Source: an uncultured Alphaproteobacteria bacterium
GTDB taxonomy: Bacteria; Pseudomonadota; Alphaproteobacteria; Sphingomonadales; Sphingomonadaceae
DNA length: 10,581 nt
NCBI GenBank assembly: GCA_903939555.1
Contig: CAJAHV010000266.1
Coordinates: 1-10,581 of the forward strand
Direction of reading: 5' to 3'
Shown here: in pieces, positions 1-7,253 of the stretch
How positions within the stretch are numbered: the first letter of the stretch is position 1
Layout: every line of letters starts with the position of its first letter
The notes under the pieces: model-generated
The model's input: the letters and a program-made list of their open reading frames with translations, nothing else
Databases searched by the model: none
What the model was told of the DNA's origin: nothing
Made by a program: the position numbers and the translations under genes

Positions 1-895
1 CATTGCGGCTGATCACGCCATCGGACAGGTTGCTGATCGTAAGCCCCGGCACCACGCCGGCACCATCGGCATCACGGACGGTGTTGCCGGTCACCACGAC
101 GCCATCGATATCGGCCGCCGAGATGGCGTTGCGCAAATTGCTTTCGACATAATTGTTGGTGATGACGATATTGCTGTGCACGAGGCCCAGCGACTGTGCC
201 TTTTCGCTGCGGATGAAGATGCCCTGGTTATCGTCACCCATGATGACATTGGCGTTGAAGACCAGATCGCGGCTGATGCCGTTGGCGCCGCCGGCCTGCA
301 CCTGGAAAGCGTCGGAATGATCGCGCTTGCTGATGTCGGGCCGGATGTCGGTGACATAGTTGCGCTCGAACAAGCCGCCATCGATCTGGGTAATATTGAC
401 GCCTTCGCGCGCATCGCGAATTGTGTTGCCGGCAAAGATCACATCGCTCGACCGGCTGAACGACGCCGCATTGTTGAATTCGCGGAAGGTCGAATCGAGA
501 ACCGTAATGCGGCTGCTGTTGGTGACCATCAGGCCATTGCCATCGTCAAAAGGGTTACCGTTGATTGAACCGGCAAGATCGATCCCGACAAAACTGACGT
601 TGCTCGAGGTGTTGACCATCACCCCGGCTGCAAAATCGGCTTCATTGGGGCCAAGCACATGACTGACATCGATATCTTCGAACACCAGATTGGCGACGCG
701 GGACAATTTTACCGAATCGAACATGGCATCATTGTCGGGATTGGCCGACCGGATTGTCACCTGGCTGCCCGGGCGCACCCCCGAAAGGGCAAGATCGCCA
801 TATTGGCCTGGCGCCAGCAAGATCGTTTCACCGCCGCGCGCCACGCGCAATACACGCACCAGTTCCTTGGTGTTGGTTACTGTCGTTGTCGTCAT
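1..895 (-). CDS. Right-handed parallel beta-helix repeat protein, partial (C-terminus off the left edge)
   Basis: An uninterrupted reading frame of 298 codons starts with ATG at 895-893 and is still open at position 1. A GGAG ribosome binding site lies 8 nt upstream (904-907). The protein begins MTTTTVTNTKELVRVL and continues with GGETILLAPGQYGDLAL (about residues 21-37), the usual first rung of parallel beta-helix proteins (PbH1-type repeats, as in polysaccharide lyases and epimerases). Irregular 20-25-residue rungs follow, with recurring patterns such as ISFVGIDL, ITVLDSTF, VIFAGNTI, LVFNANVI, IVITNNYV and VVVTGNTV. A conserved-looking RDHSDAFQVQ sits near residues 191-200. No signal peptide is visible, which would fit type I secretion of a protein with C-terminal calcium-binding repeats, but that part is outside the window. 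G+C looks lower than in the genes to the right. The exact activity (lyase, epimerase or structural) cannot be told. The fold is fairly sure, the function is not. Confidence 0.85.
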   Translation of the reverse strand, partial: MTTTTVTNTKELVRVLRVARGGETILLAPGQYGDLALSGVRPGSQVTIRSANPDNDAMFDSVKLSRVANLVFEDIDVSHVLGPNEADFAAGVMVNTSSNVSFVGIDLAGSINGNPFDDGNGLMVTNSSRITVLDSTFREFNNAASFSRSSDVIFAGNTIRDAREGVNITQIDGGLFERNYVTDIRPDISKRDHSDAFQVQAGGANGISRDLVFNANVIMGDDNQGIFIRSEKAQSLGLVHSNIVITNNYVESNLRNAISAADIDGVVVTGNTVRDADGAGVVPGLTISNLSDGVISRN

Positions 896-903
896 GGTTC
901 ATG

Positions 904-907
904 CTCC
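904..907 (-). promoter_or_regulatory. Ribosome binding site of the beta-helix gene
   Basis: The minus strand reads AGCGGAGCATGAACC just before the ATG at 895. GGAG with an 8-nt gap supports this ATG as the true start. No other start with a comparable site is seen further upstream. Confidence 0.55.
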
Positions 908-941
908 GCTACTGATTACGTGCCGCCACACAGACGGCGAC

Positions 942-1036
942 TTGTTCAACAACGGCGCTGGGCAGGGCGGCATAACGTTCAAAAATGGTGAAGCTAAGTT
1001 AGGCATAGCCGCTGTCATCGCAGCCGATTGCGGCTG
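942..1036. promoter_or_regulatory. Divergent intergenic region with two short dyads (possible operators)
   Basis: The 173 bp between the two divergent starts (895 and 1069) hold two perfect short inverted repeats. TTGTT-C-AACAA lies at 942-952, close to the beta-helix gene. CAGCCG-ATTG-CGGCTG lies at 1021-1036, 33 bp before the plus-strand ATG. Either could be a regulator site or, for the second, an mRNA stem. A weak TATAAG hexamer at 1058-1063 lies so close to the ATG at 1069 that it would give a leaderless transcript. No convincing -35 box accompanies it. All of this is inference from sequence symmetry, and short dyads arise by chance. Confidence 0.25.
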
Positions 1037-1068
1037 GATGCCGGTTGGCGTTGTGCCTATAAGGCCGC

Positions 1069-2475
1069 ATGACGTTCATCGAGGCTGATCCTGTCGATAG
1101 CAGCGCAGCGGTGGCAGCGCTGGTGGCGCGTTTCGGTGATCGGGTGGCGACCGGGGCTGCGGTGCGCGCGGCGCATGGCCGCGGCGAAGGCCTGCACGAC
1201 GTGATGCCGCCCGCCGCCGTGGTGTTTGCCCGCTCCACCGCCGATGTCGCCGATGTGGTGCGCGTCTGCCGTGATCACCTTGTGCCGTTGATCCCCTTTG
1301 GCACCGGCACGTCGCTGGAAGGGCAGGTCCAGGCAGTCCGGGGCGGTATCAGCCTTGACCTGTCGGGCATGGACAAGCTGCTGGCGGTCAATTCGGCTGA
1401 TCTCGATTGCCGCGTCGAAGCCGGGATGACGCGCGAAGCGCTCAATGCCGGGCTGCGCAGCGAGGGCCTGTTCTTTCCGCTCGATCCCGGCGCCAATGCC
1501 TCGTTGGGCGGGATGGCGGCGACACGGGCGAGCGGTACCAACGCCGTGCGCTATGGCACGATGCGCGACGTGACGCTGGGCCTGACGGTGGTCACCCCCG
1601 GCGGCGAGATCATCACTACCGGCGGCCGGGCGCGCAAATCGGCGGCGGGCTATGATCTGACGCGGCTCTATATCGGCTCCGAAGGCACATTGGGGGTGAT
1701 TACCGAGCTTCAGTTGCGCGTGTTCGGCGTGCCGGAAACGATAGCGGCGGCGGTCTGCCCTTTCGAAACGCTTGGCGGCGCCATCGCGGCGGTGGTCACC
1801 ATCCTGCAACTGGGGGTGCCGCTGGCGCGCATCGAGCTGCTCGATGCCGAGATGATGCGCGCCTGCATCGGCTATTCGCGGCTGGCGGGGATGGCGGCGG
1901 TGCCGACCTTGTTCCTGGAATTCCACGGCGCCCCGGCAAGTGTAGCGGAACAGGTGCAACAGGTCGCCGATGTCGTGGCGGATCATGGCGGCGGCGATCT
2001 GCGCTGGGCCGAGCAGCAGGAAGACCGCACGACGCTGTGGACGGCGCGGCACAATGCCTATTGGGCGGCGCGCAGCCTGAAACCCGGGTGCGAAGCGTTT
2101 TCAACCGATGCCTGTGTGCCGATATCCCGCCTGGCCGAAGCGATTCTGGAAACCCGCGCCGAAGCCGATGCGGCCGGGCTGGTCGCGCCGGTGGTCGGCC
2201 ATGTCGGCGATGGCAATTTCCATATGCTGGTGCTGTTCGACCCGGCCGATACTGCCGAACGGGCCCGCGCCGAAGCGCTGGGTGAAAGCATTGCGCGTCG
2301 CGCGCTGCGGCTGGGCGGCACCATCAGCGGCGAACATGGTGTCGGGCTGCACAAGCTGGGCAGCATGGCCGCCGAACATGGCGCCGCGCTCGATGTCATG
2401 CGCGCGCTCAAGGTCGCGCTCGACCCGCTCGGCATCATGAATCCCGGTAAGCTGGTGCCGTCGCCGCTGCTGTGA
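1069..2475 (+). CDS. FAD-binding oxidase, GlcD / D-lactate dehydrogenase (cytochrome) type
   Basis: This 468-residue protein matches the length and both domains of the FAD-linked D-2-hydroxyacid dehydrogenase family, which oxidises a D-2-hydroxyacid to a 2-oxoacid and passes electrons to quinone, cytochrome or an electron-transfer flavoprotein. The N-terminal PCMH-type FAD domain shows PFGTGTSLEG (residues 77-86), PGANASLGGMAATRASGTNA (140-159) and YIGSEGTLGVITE (201-213). The C-terminal FAD-oxidase domain shows GHVGDGNFH (377-385), GEHGVGLHK (421-429) and NPGKL (459-463). The two histidine motifs are the family's metal and substrate-carboxylate site. No signal peptide or membrane segment is seen, so it is cytoplasmic or peripheral. 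The ATG at 1069 has only a weak AAGG (1061-1064) before it, but the protein start fits the family. Substrate is unknown: lactate, glycolate, 2-hydroxyglutarate and longer hydroxyacids are all possible. It stands alone on this strand and is convergent with the monooxygenase. Confidence 0.92.
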   Translation: MTFIEADPVDSSAAVAALVARFGDRVATGAAVRAAHGRGEGLHDVMPPAAVVFARSTADVADVVRVCRDHLVPLIPFGTGTSLEGQVQAVRGGISLDLSGMDKLLAVNSADLDCRVEAGMTREALNAGLRSEGLFFPLDPGANASLGGMAATRASGTNAVRYGTMRDVTLGLTVVTPGGEIITTGGRARKSAAGYDLTRLYIGSEGTLGVITELQLRVFGVPETIAAAVCPFETLGGAIAAVVTILQLGVPLARIELLDAEMMRACIGYSRLAGMAAVPTLFLEFHGAPASVAEQVQQVADVVADHGGGDLRWAEQQEDRTTLWTARHNAYWAARSLKPGCEAFSTDACVPISRLAEAILETRAEADAAGLVAPVVGHVGDGNFHMLVLFDPADTAERARAEALGESIARRALRLGGTISGEHGVGLHKLGSMAAEHGAALDVMRALKVALDPLGIMNPGKLVPSPLL

Positions 2476-2529
2476 CCGTGCCGGGATCTCTCGATGTGCA
2501 TTGTCAGTGACGGGTCAGGTGGGGCCTCA

Positions 2530-2562
2530 GCCGCCGGAGGCGCTTACTTGGCCTCCGGCGGC
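2530..2562. terminator. Strong hairpin between convergent genes (probable bidirectional terminator)
   Basis: GCCGCCGGAGGC (2530-2541) and GCCTCCGGCGGC (2551-2562) form a perfect 12-bp G+C-rich stem with a 9-nt loop. It sits in the 94-bp gap between the stop codons at 2475 (plus) and 2570 (minus). Neither side has a clear T tract, so it is not a textbook intrinsic terminator. The position at the shared 3' ends of two converging transcripts makes a termination or 3'-end-protection role likely. The left arm recurs at the other convergent junction (7254-7265). Confidence 0.55.
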
Positions 2563-2569
2563 CAAGCTA

Positions 2570-4033
2570 TCAGATCACCTCAAAGGCTTCGAATTCCGGC
2601 GTTGCCATCGCCTCGGCGAAGGTATCATAATCCCATGGCCAGGTGATCGGCACGCCGTGCGCGTCCAGATACCAGCTGGTGCACCCCGAACCGAAGATCG
2701 TCGCCTTGGCGGCGGTGATCCGCCGGCTTTCGTAGTCGGCCAGCGCGGCGGTGGTCGCGGCAATGCCGCGGGCATTGCCATCGATGACGCGGGCGACCAG
2801 TTGTTCGATATAGCTCCACTGCCGTTCGGCGATGTCGATCAGCGAGAAGTTGCCGACCGGTGAGGTTGGCCCGTTGAGCATGAAGAAATTGGGAAAATCC
2901 GGAATCGAGATGGCGTAATAGCCATTGCAGCGTTCCTTCCATGCCGCCTCGAGCGTGGCGCCGCGCCGGCCCTCCACGCTGATCGGCCGCACGAAGCGGT
3001 CGGAATGAAACCCTGTGCACAGCGCGATGAGATCGAGATCATGGACGCCGCCGTCCTTGTCGCGGATGCCGCCGGGCAGCACGGTGTCGATGCCGCAGGT
3101 GATGGTCAGCAGATTGGGCCGCTGCGCCGCTTCGTAATAATCGGGGGAATAGATCAGCCGCTTGCAGGCGGCGCGATAAGTCGGCCGCAGTTTTTCGCGC
3201 AACACGGGGTCGCGGACATTCTGTTCAAGGTTCATCAGGCAATAGCCTTCGATTTCCTTCATCATCGGCGATTCGGTATCGACGACGCCCTTGGTAAAAC
3301 GCTGGATATTGCCGAAATAGACGGGATCGTAGCGGATCGCATCGATCGCTTCGCGGCTCTGCCGGAACACGGCTTTTTCCGCCTCGGTATAGGCGAATTG
3401 CACCACCGGCATGATCCATTGTGGCGACCGCTGAAAATGCACCACCTCGATGCCGCGCTTGGCCAGCGCGGTGACGAGCTGCACGCCGGTCGAGCCATTG
3501 CCAATGACGCCGATTTTCTTGCCTTCCAGCGGCACCGAATGGTCCCAGCGCGCCGAATGGAATTTGACGCCGGCAAAATCATCAAGGCCGGCGATGTCGG
3601 GGGTCTTGGGATGATGCAGCACGCCGGTCGCCGCGATGATGAATTCCGCCTCGGCGATGCGGCCGTCGCGGGTTTCGATCTGCCAGTTGCCGGGCGTGTC
3701 GCGCCAGGTGCAGCGGATGATCTCGGCATTGAAATTGATGATCGGCATCAGGTCGTGATCGGCGACGACCTTTTCGAAATAGGCCTGCACCTCGGGGCCG
3801 GGGGCGTAATAGCCCGACCATTCGGGGTTGGGGGCGAATTCATAGGTATAGGCGTGCGCCGGCACGTCGCAGCTCAGCCCGGGATAGCTGTTGTCGCGCC
3901 AGGTGCCGCCGATGCGATCGGCCTTTTCATAGACGCTGACGGCGGTGTGGCCGGCTGTGCGCAGCTTGATGGCGGCAAGGATGCCGGACATGCCGGCACC
4001 CAGGATGATGAAGCGGGGCTGTGGTTGCGACAT
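2570..4033 (-). CDS. Flavin-containing monooxygenase, Baeyer-Villiger type
   Basis: The predicted enzyme has 487 residues and would use FAD and NADPH to insert an oxygen atom next to a ketone, giving an ester or lactone. Motifs in order: first Rossmann GAGMSG (12-17) for FAD; GGTWRDNSYPGLSCD (42-56), typical of Baeyer-Villiger enzymes; the fingerprint FAGVKFHSARWD (153-164), of the form FxGxxxHxxxW with Asp instead of the commoner Pro at the end; second Rossmann GNGSTG (178-183) for NADPH; CTGFHSD (339-345); and a C-terminal GCTSWYLDAHG (450-460). ATG at 4033-4031 is chosen because MSQPQPRFIILGAGMSG begins right before the FAD motif and GAAAGA lies just upstream; a longer open frame exists but overlaps the receptor gene. 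It begins 14 bp after the receptor stop, so the two form an operon. The substrate is not evident. Confidence 0.93.
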   Translation of the reverse strand: MSQPQPRFIILGAGMSGILAAIKLRTAGHTAVSVYEKADRIGGTWRDNSYPGLSCDVPAHAYTYEFAPNPEWSGYYAPGPEVQAYFEKVVADHDLMPIINFNAEIIRCTWRDTPGNWQIETRDGRIAEAEFIIAATGVLHHPKTPDIAGLDDFAGVKFHSARWDHSVPLEGKKIGVIGNGSTGVQLVTALAKRGIEVVHFQRSPQWIMPVVQFAYTEAEKAVFRQSREAIDAIRYDPVYFGNIQRFTKGVVDTESPMMKEIEGYCLMNLEQNVRDPVLREKLRPTYRAACKRLIYSPDYYEAAQRPNLLTITCGIDTVLPGGIRDKDGGVHDLDLIALCTGFHSDRFVRPISVEGRRGATLEAAWKERCNGYYAISIPDFPNFFMLNGPTSPVGNFSLIDIAERQWSYIEQLVARVIDGNARGIAATTAALADYESRRITAAKATIFGSGCTSWYLDAHGVPITWPWDYDTFAEAMATPEFEAFEVI

Positions 4034-4047
4034 GGCCGGTCTTTCGA

Positions 4048-6402
4048 TCAGAAACGCACCCCGACCGTCACGCCATAGGTGCGGGGATCGGGGAAATAGC
4101 CGACAGTCAGGCCACCGAAGCCGGGGCCGAAATCGATGAAATTCTGCGGCCGGTCTTCCTGCGTCAGGTTGCGAACGAAGGCAGCGATTTCGGTCTTCAC
4201 GCCGCCGATGGCAAAATCGGTAAGGGCGGCGCGCAGGTTGACGATGGTGCGACCCGGCGACCGTGTGTTGAAGGCGTTCTGGTCCGATGCGGTCGGCGTG
4301 GTCAGCGCATAGGGGAAGGTGAAATAGGACCCGACATGGCTGAGATCGGCGATCAGGTTGAGCTTGCCCCAATTGCCCTGTGCGACACGCCAGTCCGCCC
4401 CCAGTGCCATGGTGAATTTCGGCGTGTGCGGGAAGGCGCGGTTGTTGGCGACGTTGATGCCGCCATCGAGATAATTGTTATATTTGGCATCGAGCACGGC
4501 GAAAGAGCCGTTCAGGGTGATCGCATCCAGCGGCCGGGCGACGAATTCGAGTTCAAGGCCCTGAATGCGGGCCTGGGCCGCGTTGCGCACGGTCGATGAG
4601 GCAGCGCCGCTCGCCTGGAAGATCGACAGCTGGATATCCTTGTGCTTGTCGGTGAAGGCGGCAAGGTTGAGCGTCAGCCGGCGATCGAGCAGGCTGGTCT
4701 TGATGCCGATTTCGAAACTGTCGACCTTTTCGGGACGATAGGGATCGCACAGTTCGGAAGCCCCTGTCGGACAGGCCGCAGTCGGCGCGACAAAGACGTT
4801 CGATTCGCCGTTGAAGCCGCCGGATTTGAAGCCCTGCGCATAGCGGCCATAGACGTTGATATCGTCGGTGATCGCATAGCTGAGCGTAGCGGCCGGGCTG
4901 AAATCGTTGAAGGTCGCATCGGGGATGCCGCCGTACGGAATGTTGGCGACGGTCAGCGGCAGGATGGCGGGCGGCAGCGTCGAATCGGCAAGCACCTGCA
5001 GGAAGCGGCGGACATCCTTCTTTTCATGCGTGTAGCGCGCGCCGGCGGTGAGTTTGAGCGCGTCGGTCAGCGCATAGTCGAACTGTGCCGAAACCGCCCA
5101 GGCATCGGTGTGCGACCCATAATCCGACTGAAAGCGCGTGCCGCCGCCGAAAAAGCTTTGCGGGCCGAGCGTTTCGGCCTTTTCCTTGTAGAAGAAGCCG
5201 CCGAGCACATAGTTGAGCTTGTCACCCAAGCCGCTGCCGATGAGCTGCAATTCCTGGCTGAAGGCGTCATATTTGGTGAAGCGCTGGGTGAAGGCGACGT
5301 TGAGTGGCGAGCCGTCGAGATCGAGGCTGTCGGAAAATTCGACGTTGCGATAGGCGGTGATCGATTTCAGCGTCGCGCTGCCCAGATCATAGGCGATGGT
5401 CAGGGCATGGCCATAGACGCGCGATTTTTCGAACAGCGGGCTGCCGTCGATGCTGCCCGATGCCTGACGGTCGGGGTTGGTGTAAAGGTTGAGCGGGAAG
5501 AACGCCCCGGCGAAGGGATAGCTCGGGCTCTTGGGATCGAAGATGTCGCGCGGGTCGCCATTGCGGTTGACGCGGACGAGCTGGGCATAATCGGGCTTCT
5601 GGTCGAAGCGGCTGTAATCGAAGGCATAATCGATGGTCAGGTCGTCGCTTGGTTCGATGCGCAGCTGGGCCATGCCGCTCCAGCCTTCGACATCATTGGT
5701 TTCGCTGACCGAATTGGGCCGGGCGAGGAACGCCGCCGGGAAGGGGTTCGGCCCGATCTTGATGAAGCCGTCGCGCTTTTGCACCTGACCCGAAAGTTTC
5801 AGCGAGAAAATGCCGGCCTTGGGCAAGTTGAGGATCGCGCGGCCACGCATCTGGTTATAGTTGCCATAGGTGAATTCACCCAGGCCGCCGAGTTCGCCTG
5901 TCGGCTTTTTGGTGACGAGATTGACCGCGCCGGCCAGCGCGTTGCGGCCATAAAGCGTGCCTTGCGGGCCGCGCAGCACTTCGACCCGCTCCAGATCGGC
6001 AACATCAAAGATCGAGCCTTGCGCCTTGGCGATATAGACGCCGTCAAGATACAGGCCGACCGCCGGTTCCCAGGTGACCGCCGGGTTGATGGTGACCGAG
6101 CCGCGGATTGAAATCTGCGAGATGGTCTTGTTCGACGGCGCCCGCTCGATCTTCATGTTCGGGGCCAGCGCGCCGAGATCGCCGATCGAGGTGATGCCGC
6201 GCGCTTCGATGAAGGCGCTGCCGATGGCCGAGATGGCAATCGGCACGTCCTGGATGTTTTCAGCGCGTTTTTGCGCGGTGACGACGATTTCGGCGAGGCC
6301 GCCAGTATCGCCGGGAGTAGCAGCAGCGGCGGTCTGGGCAACCGCCCCGGCGCTGCTCACAAGTGCGACAAGGCTGGCGCTGGTCAACAGGTGACGGATC
6401 AT
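4048..6402 (-). CDS. TonB-dependent outer-membrane receptor
   Basis: The predicted receptor has 784 residues and would import a substrate across the outer membrane using TonB-ExbBD energy. The N-terminal MIRHLLTSASLVALVSSAGA is a signal peptide, with likely cleavage after AVA (residues 20-22). The mature protein opens with EIVVTAQKR (38-46), the TonB-box region common in sphingomonad receptors. The plug domain includes DVPIAISAIG, ISIRGS and LERVEVLRGPQGTLYGRN (137-154). A 22-strand barrel domain follows and ends with ...TYGVTVGVRF, the terminal aromatic residue expected for BAM-dependent insertion. The start at 6402 is preferred over upstream in-frame ATGs because it begins the signal peptide and has GGGAAG 7 nt upstream. 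First gene of a two-gene operon with the monooxygenase, so the cargo is probably that enzyme's substrate or a relative (inference). It could also carry a siderophore, but no iron genes are nearby. Confidence 0.95.
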   Translation of the reverse strand: MIRHLLTSASLVALVSSAGAVAQTAAAATPGDTGGLAEIVVTAQKRAENIQDVPIAISAIGSAFIEARGITSIGDLGALAPNMKIERAPSNKTISQISIRGSVTINPAVTWEPAVGLYLDGVYIAKAQGSIFDVADLERVEVLRGPQGTLYGRNALAGAVNLVTKKPTGELGGLGEFTYGNYNQMRGRAILNLPKAGIFSLKLSGQVQKRDGFIKIGPNPFPAAFLARPNSVSETNDVEGWSGMAQLRIEPSDDLTIDYAFDYSRFDQKPDYAQLVRVNRNGDPRDIFDPKSPSYPFAGAFFPLNLYTNPDRQASGSIDGSPLFEKSRVYGHALTIAYDLGSATLKSITAYRNVEFSDSLDLDGSPLNVAFTQRFTKYDAFSQELQLIGSGLGDKLNYVLGGFFYKEKAETLGPQSFFGGGTRFQSDYGSHTDAWAVSAQFDYALTDALKLTAGARYTHEKKDVRRFLQVLADSTLPPAILPLTVANIPYGGIPDATFNDFSPAATLSYAITDDINVYGRYAQGFKSGGFNGESNVFVAPTAACPTGASELCDPYRPEKVDSFEIGIKTSLLDRRLTLNLAAFTDKHKDIQLSIFQASGAASSTVRNAAQARIQGLELEFVARPLDAITLNGSFAVLDAKYNNYLDGGINVANNRAFPHTPKFTMALGADWRVAQGNWGKLNLIADLSHVGSYFTFPYALTTPTASDQNAFNTRSPGRTIVNLRAALTDFAIGGVKTEIAAFVRNLTQEDRPQNFIDFGPGFGGLTVGYFPDPRTYGVTVGVRF

Positions 6403-6409
6403 GGCGGTT

Positions 6410-6415
6410 CTTCCC
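6410..6415 (-). promoter_or_regulatory. Ribosome binding site fixing the receptor start
   Basis: GGGAAG on the minus strand lies 7 nt before the ATG at 6402. Together with the signal peptide beginning at that ATG, it argues against the upstream in-frame ATG at 6507. Confidence 0.6.
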
Positions 6416-6443
6416 AAAAAAATGCGCCCGATGTTTCTCGGGC
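6416..6443 (-). promoter_or_regulatory. Leader hairpin followed by a T7 tract upstream of the receptor gene
   Basis: On the minus strand GCCCGA and TCGGGC (6443-6438 and 6431-6426) form a 6-bp stem with a 6-nt loop. GCA and seven T residues (6422-6416) follow. This is the layout of a small intrinsic terminator, yet it lies between the predicted promoter and the ribosome binding site of the receptor. It may attenuate transcription or act as a 5' stabilising stem. The stem is short, so the effect may be weak. Confidence 0.4.
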
Positions 6444-6454
6444 TAACCGGCAAT

Positions 6455-6483
6455 GTCATAGCAAGGCTTGCCATGACCCGCAA
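6455..6483 (-). promoter_or_regulatory. Candidate sigma-70-like promoter of the receptor-monooxygenase operon with an embedded 23-bp dyad
   Basis: The minus strand shows TTGCGG (6483-6478), a 17-bp spacer and TATGAC (6460-6455), which would start transcription near 6448. An imperfect palindrome fills the spacer and the -10 box exactly (6455-6477): the half-sites GTCATAGCAAG and CTTGCCATGAC pair at 10 of 11 positions around a single central base. A repressor bound there would block RNA polymerase. The -35 match is modest (3 of 6), but spacing and symmetry together are persuasive. No candidate regulator gene lies in the window. Confidence 0.5.
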
Positions 6484-6563
6484 TGAAGCCGCCAGATTTT
6501 TACGCAATCAGTCGCATTGACGCTTGATGAACGGCCAATCGCGCAGGGAAGCCCGGTTTATTC

Positions 6564-6592
6564 TTGTCAATTCGCACGTCGGCCCCGATAAT
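6564..6592 (+). promoter_or_regulatory. Promoter of the SnoaL-like gene
   Basis: TTGTCA (6564-6569) and GATAAT (6587-6592) are separated by exactly 17 bp, each matching the sigma-70 consensus at 5 of 6 positions. Transcription would start near 6599, leaving a leader of under 20 nt that contains GGGGAG. A CCCCG...CGGGG dyad (6583-6587 and 6599-6603) spans the -10 box and may be chance. This is the best promoter match in the window. Confidence 0.6.
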
Positions 6593-6616
6593 TGCCGGCG
6601 GGGAGATATGAACACC

Positions 6617-7246
6617 ATGGCCGATGCGGAATTGCTGATGCGGATCGAACGGCTGGAGGCGCTCGACGCCATCCGCCAGCTGCCGGCCAAATATGCGCTG
6701 GCGCTGGACATGCGCGACATGGACGCAATGGTCGGGCTGTTCCCCGCCGATGTGCGGGTCGGCAAGGGGCCCAGCGGCCGCGCCGCGCTGCGCGCCTATA
6801 TGGACCGCACGCTGCGGTCACCGTTCACCGGCACGTCGCACCATATCGGCGGCCATATCATCGAATTCGACGATGCCGACCACGCCCATGGCGTCGTCTA
6901 TTCCAAGAACGAGCATGAAACCGGCAACGAATGGGTGATCATGCAGATGATGTATGTCGATGATTATGTGCGCGAAGCCGGGCGCTGGTATTTCGCCCGG
7001 CGGTTGCCGCTCTATTGGTATGCAACCGATCTCAACAAGCCGCCTATCGGCGACAACAAGATGCGCTGGCCGGGCACCGAATGGAGCGACGGCGGCTTTC
7101 ACAAACTATTTCCCAGCTTTGCCGATTATTGGGCGCGCGAAGGCGACCATGACGGCCCGGTGCCCGACCCGGCACCGGCGGAACAATTCCTCGCAACAAT
7201 GCGGCGCGGCGCGGCAGCACCGAAGGTAAAAGTGCGCGCCGACTGA
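6617..7246 (+). CDS. SnoaL-like / NTF2-fold protein
   Basis: The protein has 209 residues from this start. The first part, MADAELLMRIERLEALDAIRQLPAKYALALD..., is the usual opening of SnoaL_4-type proteins: an N-terminal helix with E-A-I-R-Q-L, then ALDMRDMDAMVGLF. TSHHIGGHIIEF (73-84), HGVVYSKNEH (91-100) and GRWYFARRLPLYWY (122-135) supply the curved sheet of the NTF2 fold. Family members include cyclases, dehydratases, isomerases and non-catalytic proteins, so no reaction can be assigned. Beyond about residue 140 there is a 70-residue tail rich in Pro, Asp and Trp that is longer than the bare fold. ATG 6617 is preferred because GGGAG (6601-6605) is only 2 nt from the alternative ATG at 6608, and MADxE is a common family start; 6608 would add three residues. 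It is transcribed divergently from the receptor and convergently with the short-chain dehydrogenase. Confidence 0.85.
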   Translation: MADAELLMRIERLEALDAIRQLPAKYALALDMRDMDAMVGLFPADVRVGKGPSGRAALRAYMDRTLRSPFTGTSHHIGGHIIEFDDADHAHGVVYSKNEHETGNEWVIMQMMYVDDYVREAGRWYFARRLPLYWYATDLNKPPIGDNKMRWPGTEWSDGGFHKLFPSFADYWAREGDHDGPVPDPAPAEQFLATMRRGAAAPKVKVRAD

Positions 7247-7253
7247 TACCAGA

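Noticed and set aside
91..662. Several plus- and minus-strand open frames in the first 660 bases
   Set aside because: They are shadows of the beta-helix gene, whose true frame is open across the left edge and has a clear repeat pattern and ribosome binding site.
1057..2052. Minus-strand open frame of 331 codons antisense to the FAD-linked dehydrogenase
   Set aside because: Its product is rich in Arg, His and Ala with no domain, and the plus strand has a full GlcD-type enzyme.
3005..4078. Plus-strand open frame of 357 codons antisense to the monooxygenase gene
   Set aside because: Same reason: the opposite strand encodes a complete monooxygenase with two Rossmann motifs, and this frame has no family resemblance.
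4034..4372. Upstream extension of the monooxygenase frame (113 more codons)
   Set aside because: The extension overlaps the receptor's 3' end in another frame and lacks family features. The ATG at 4033 lies right before the FAD motif.
4642..6111. Plus-strand open frame of 489 codons antisense to the receptor gene
   Set aside because: It is the mirror of a high-G+C coding frame. The minus-strand frame has a signal peptide, plug motifs and a barrel end, while the plus frame has no recognisable domain and a composition typical of antisense reading.
6403..6507. Upstream start for the receptor (35 more residues)
   Set aside because: It would put 35 residues before the signal peptide and run through the promoter, the dyad and the leader hairpin.
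6479..6520. Repeated CGCAAT/CGCATT hexamers (6479, 6503, 6513)
   Set aside because: The copies are short and irregularly spaced (24 and 10 bp), so chance explains them as well as a regulator array.
6524..6616. Upstream start for the SnoaL-like protein
   Set aside because: It would translate through a strong promoter match (6564-6592), and the extra residues do not resemble the family.
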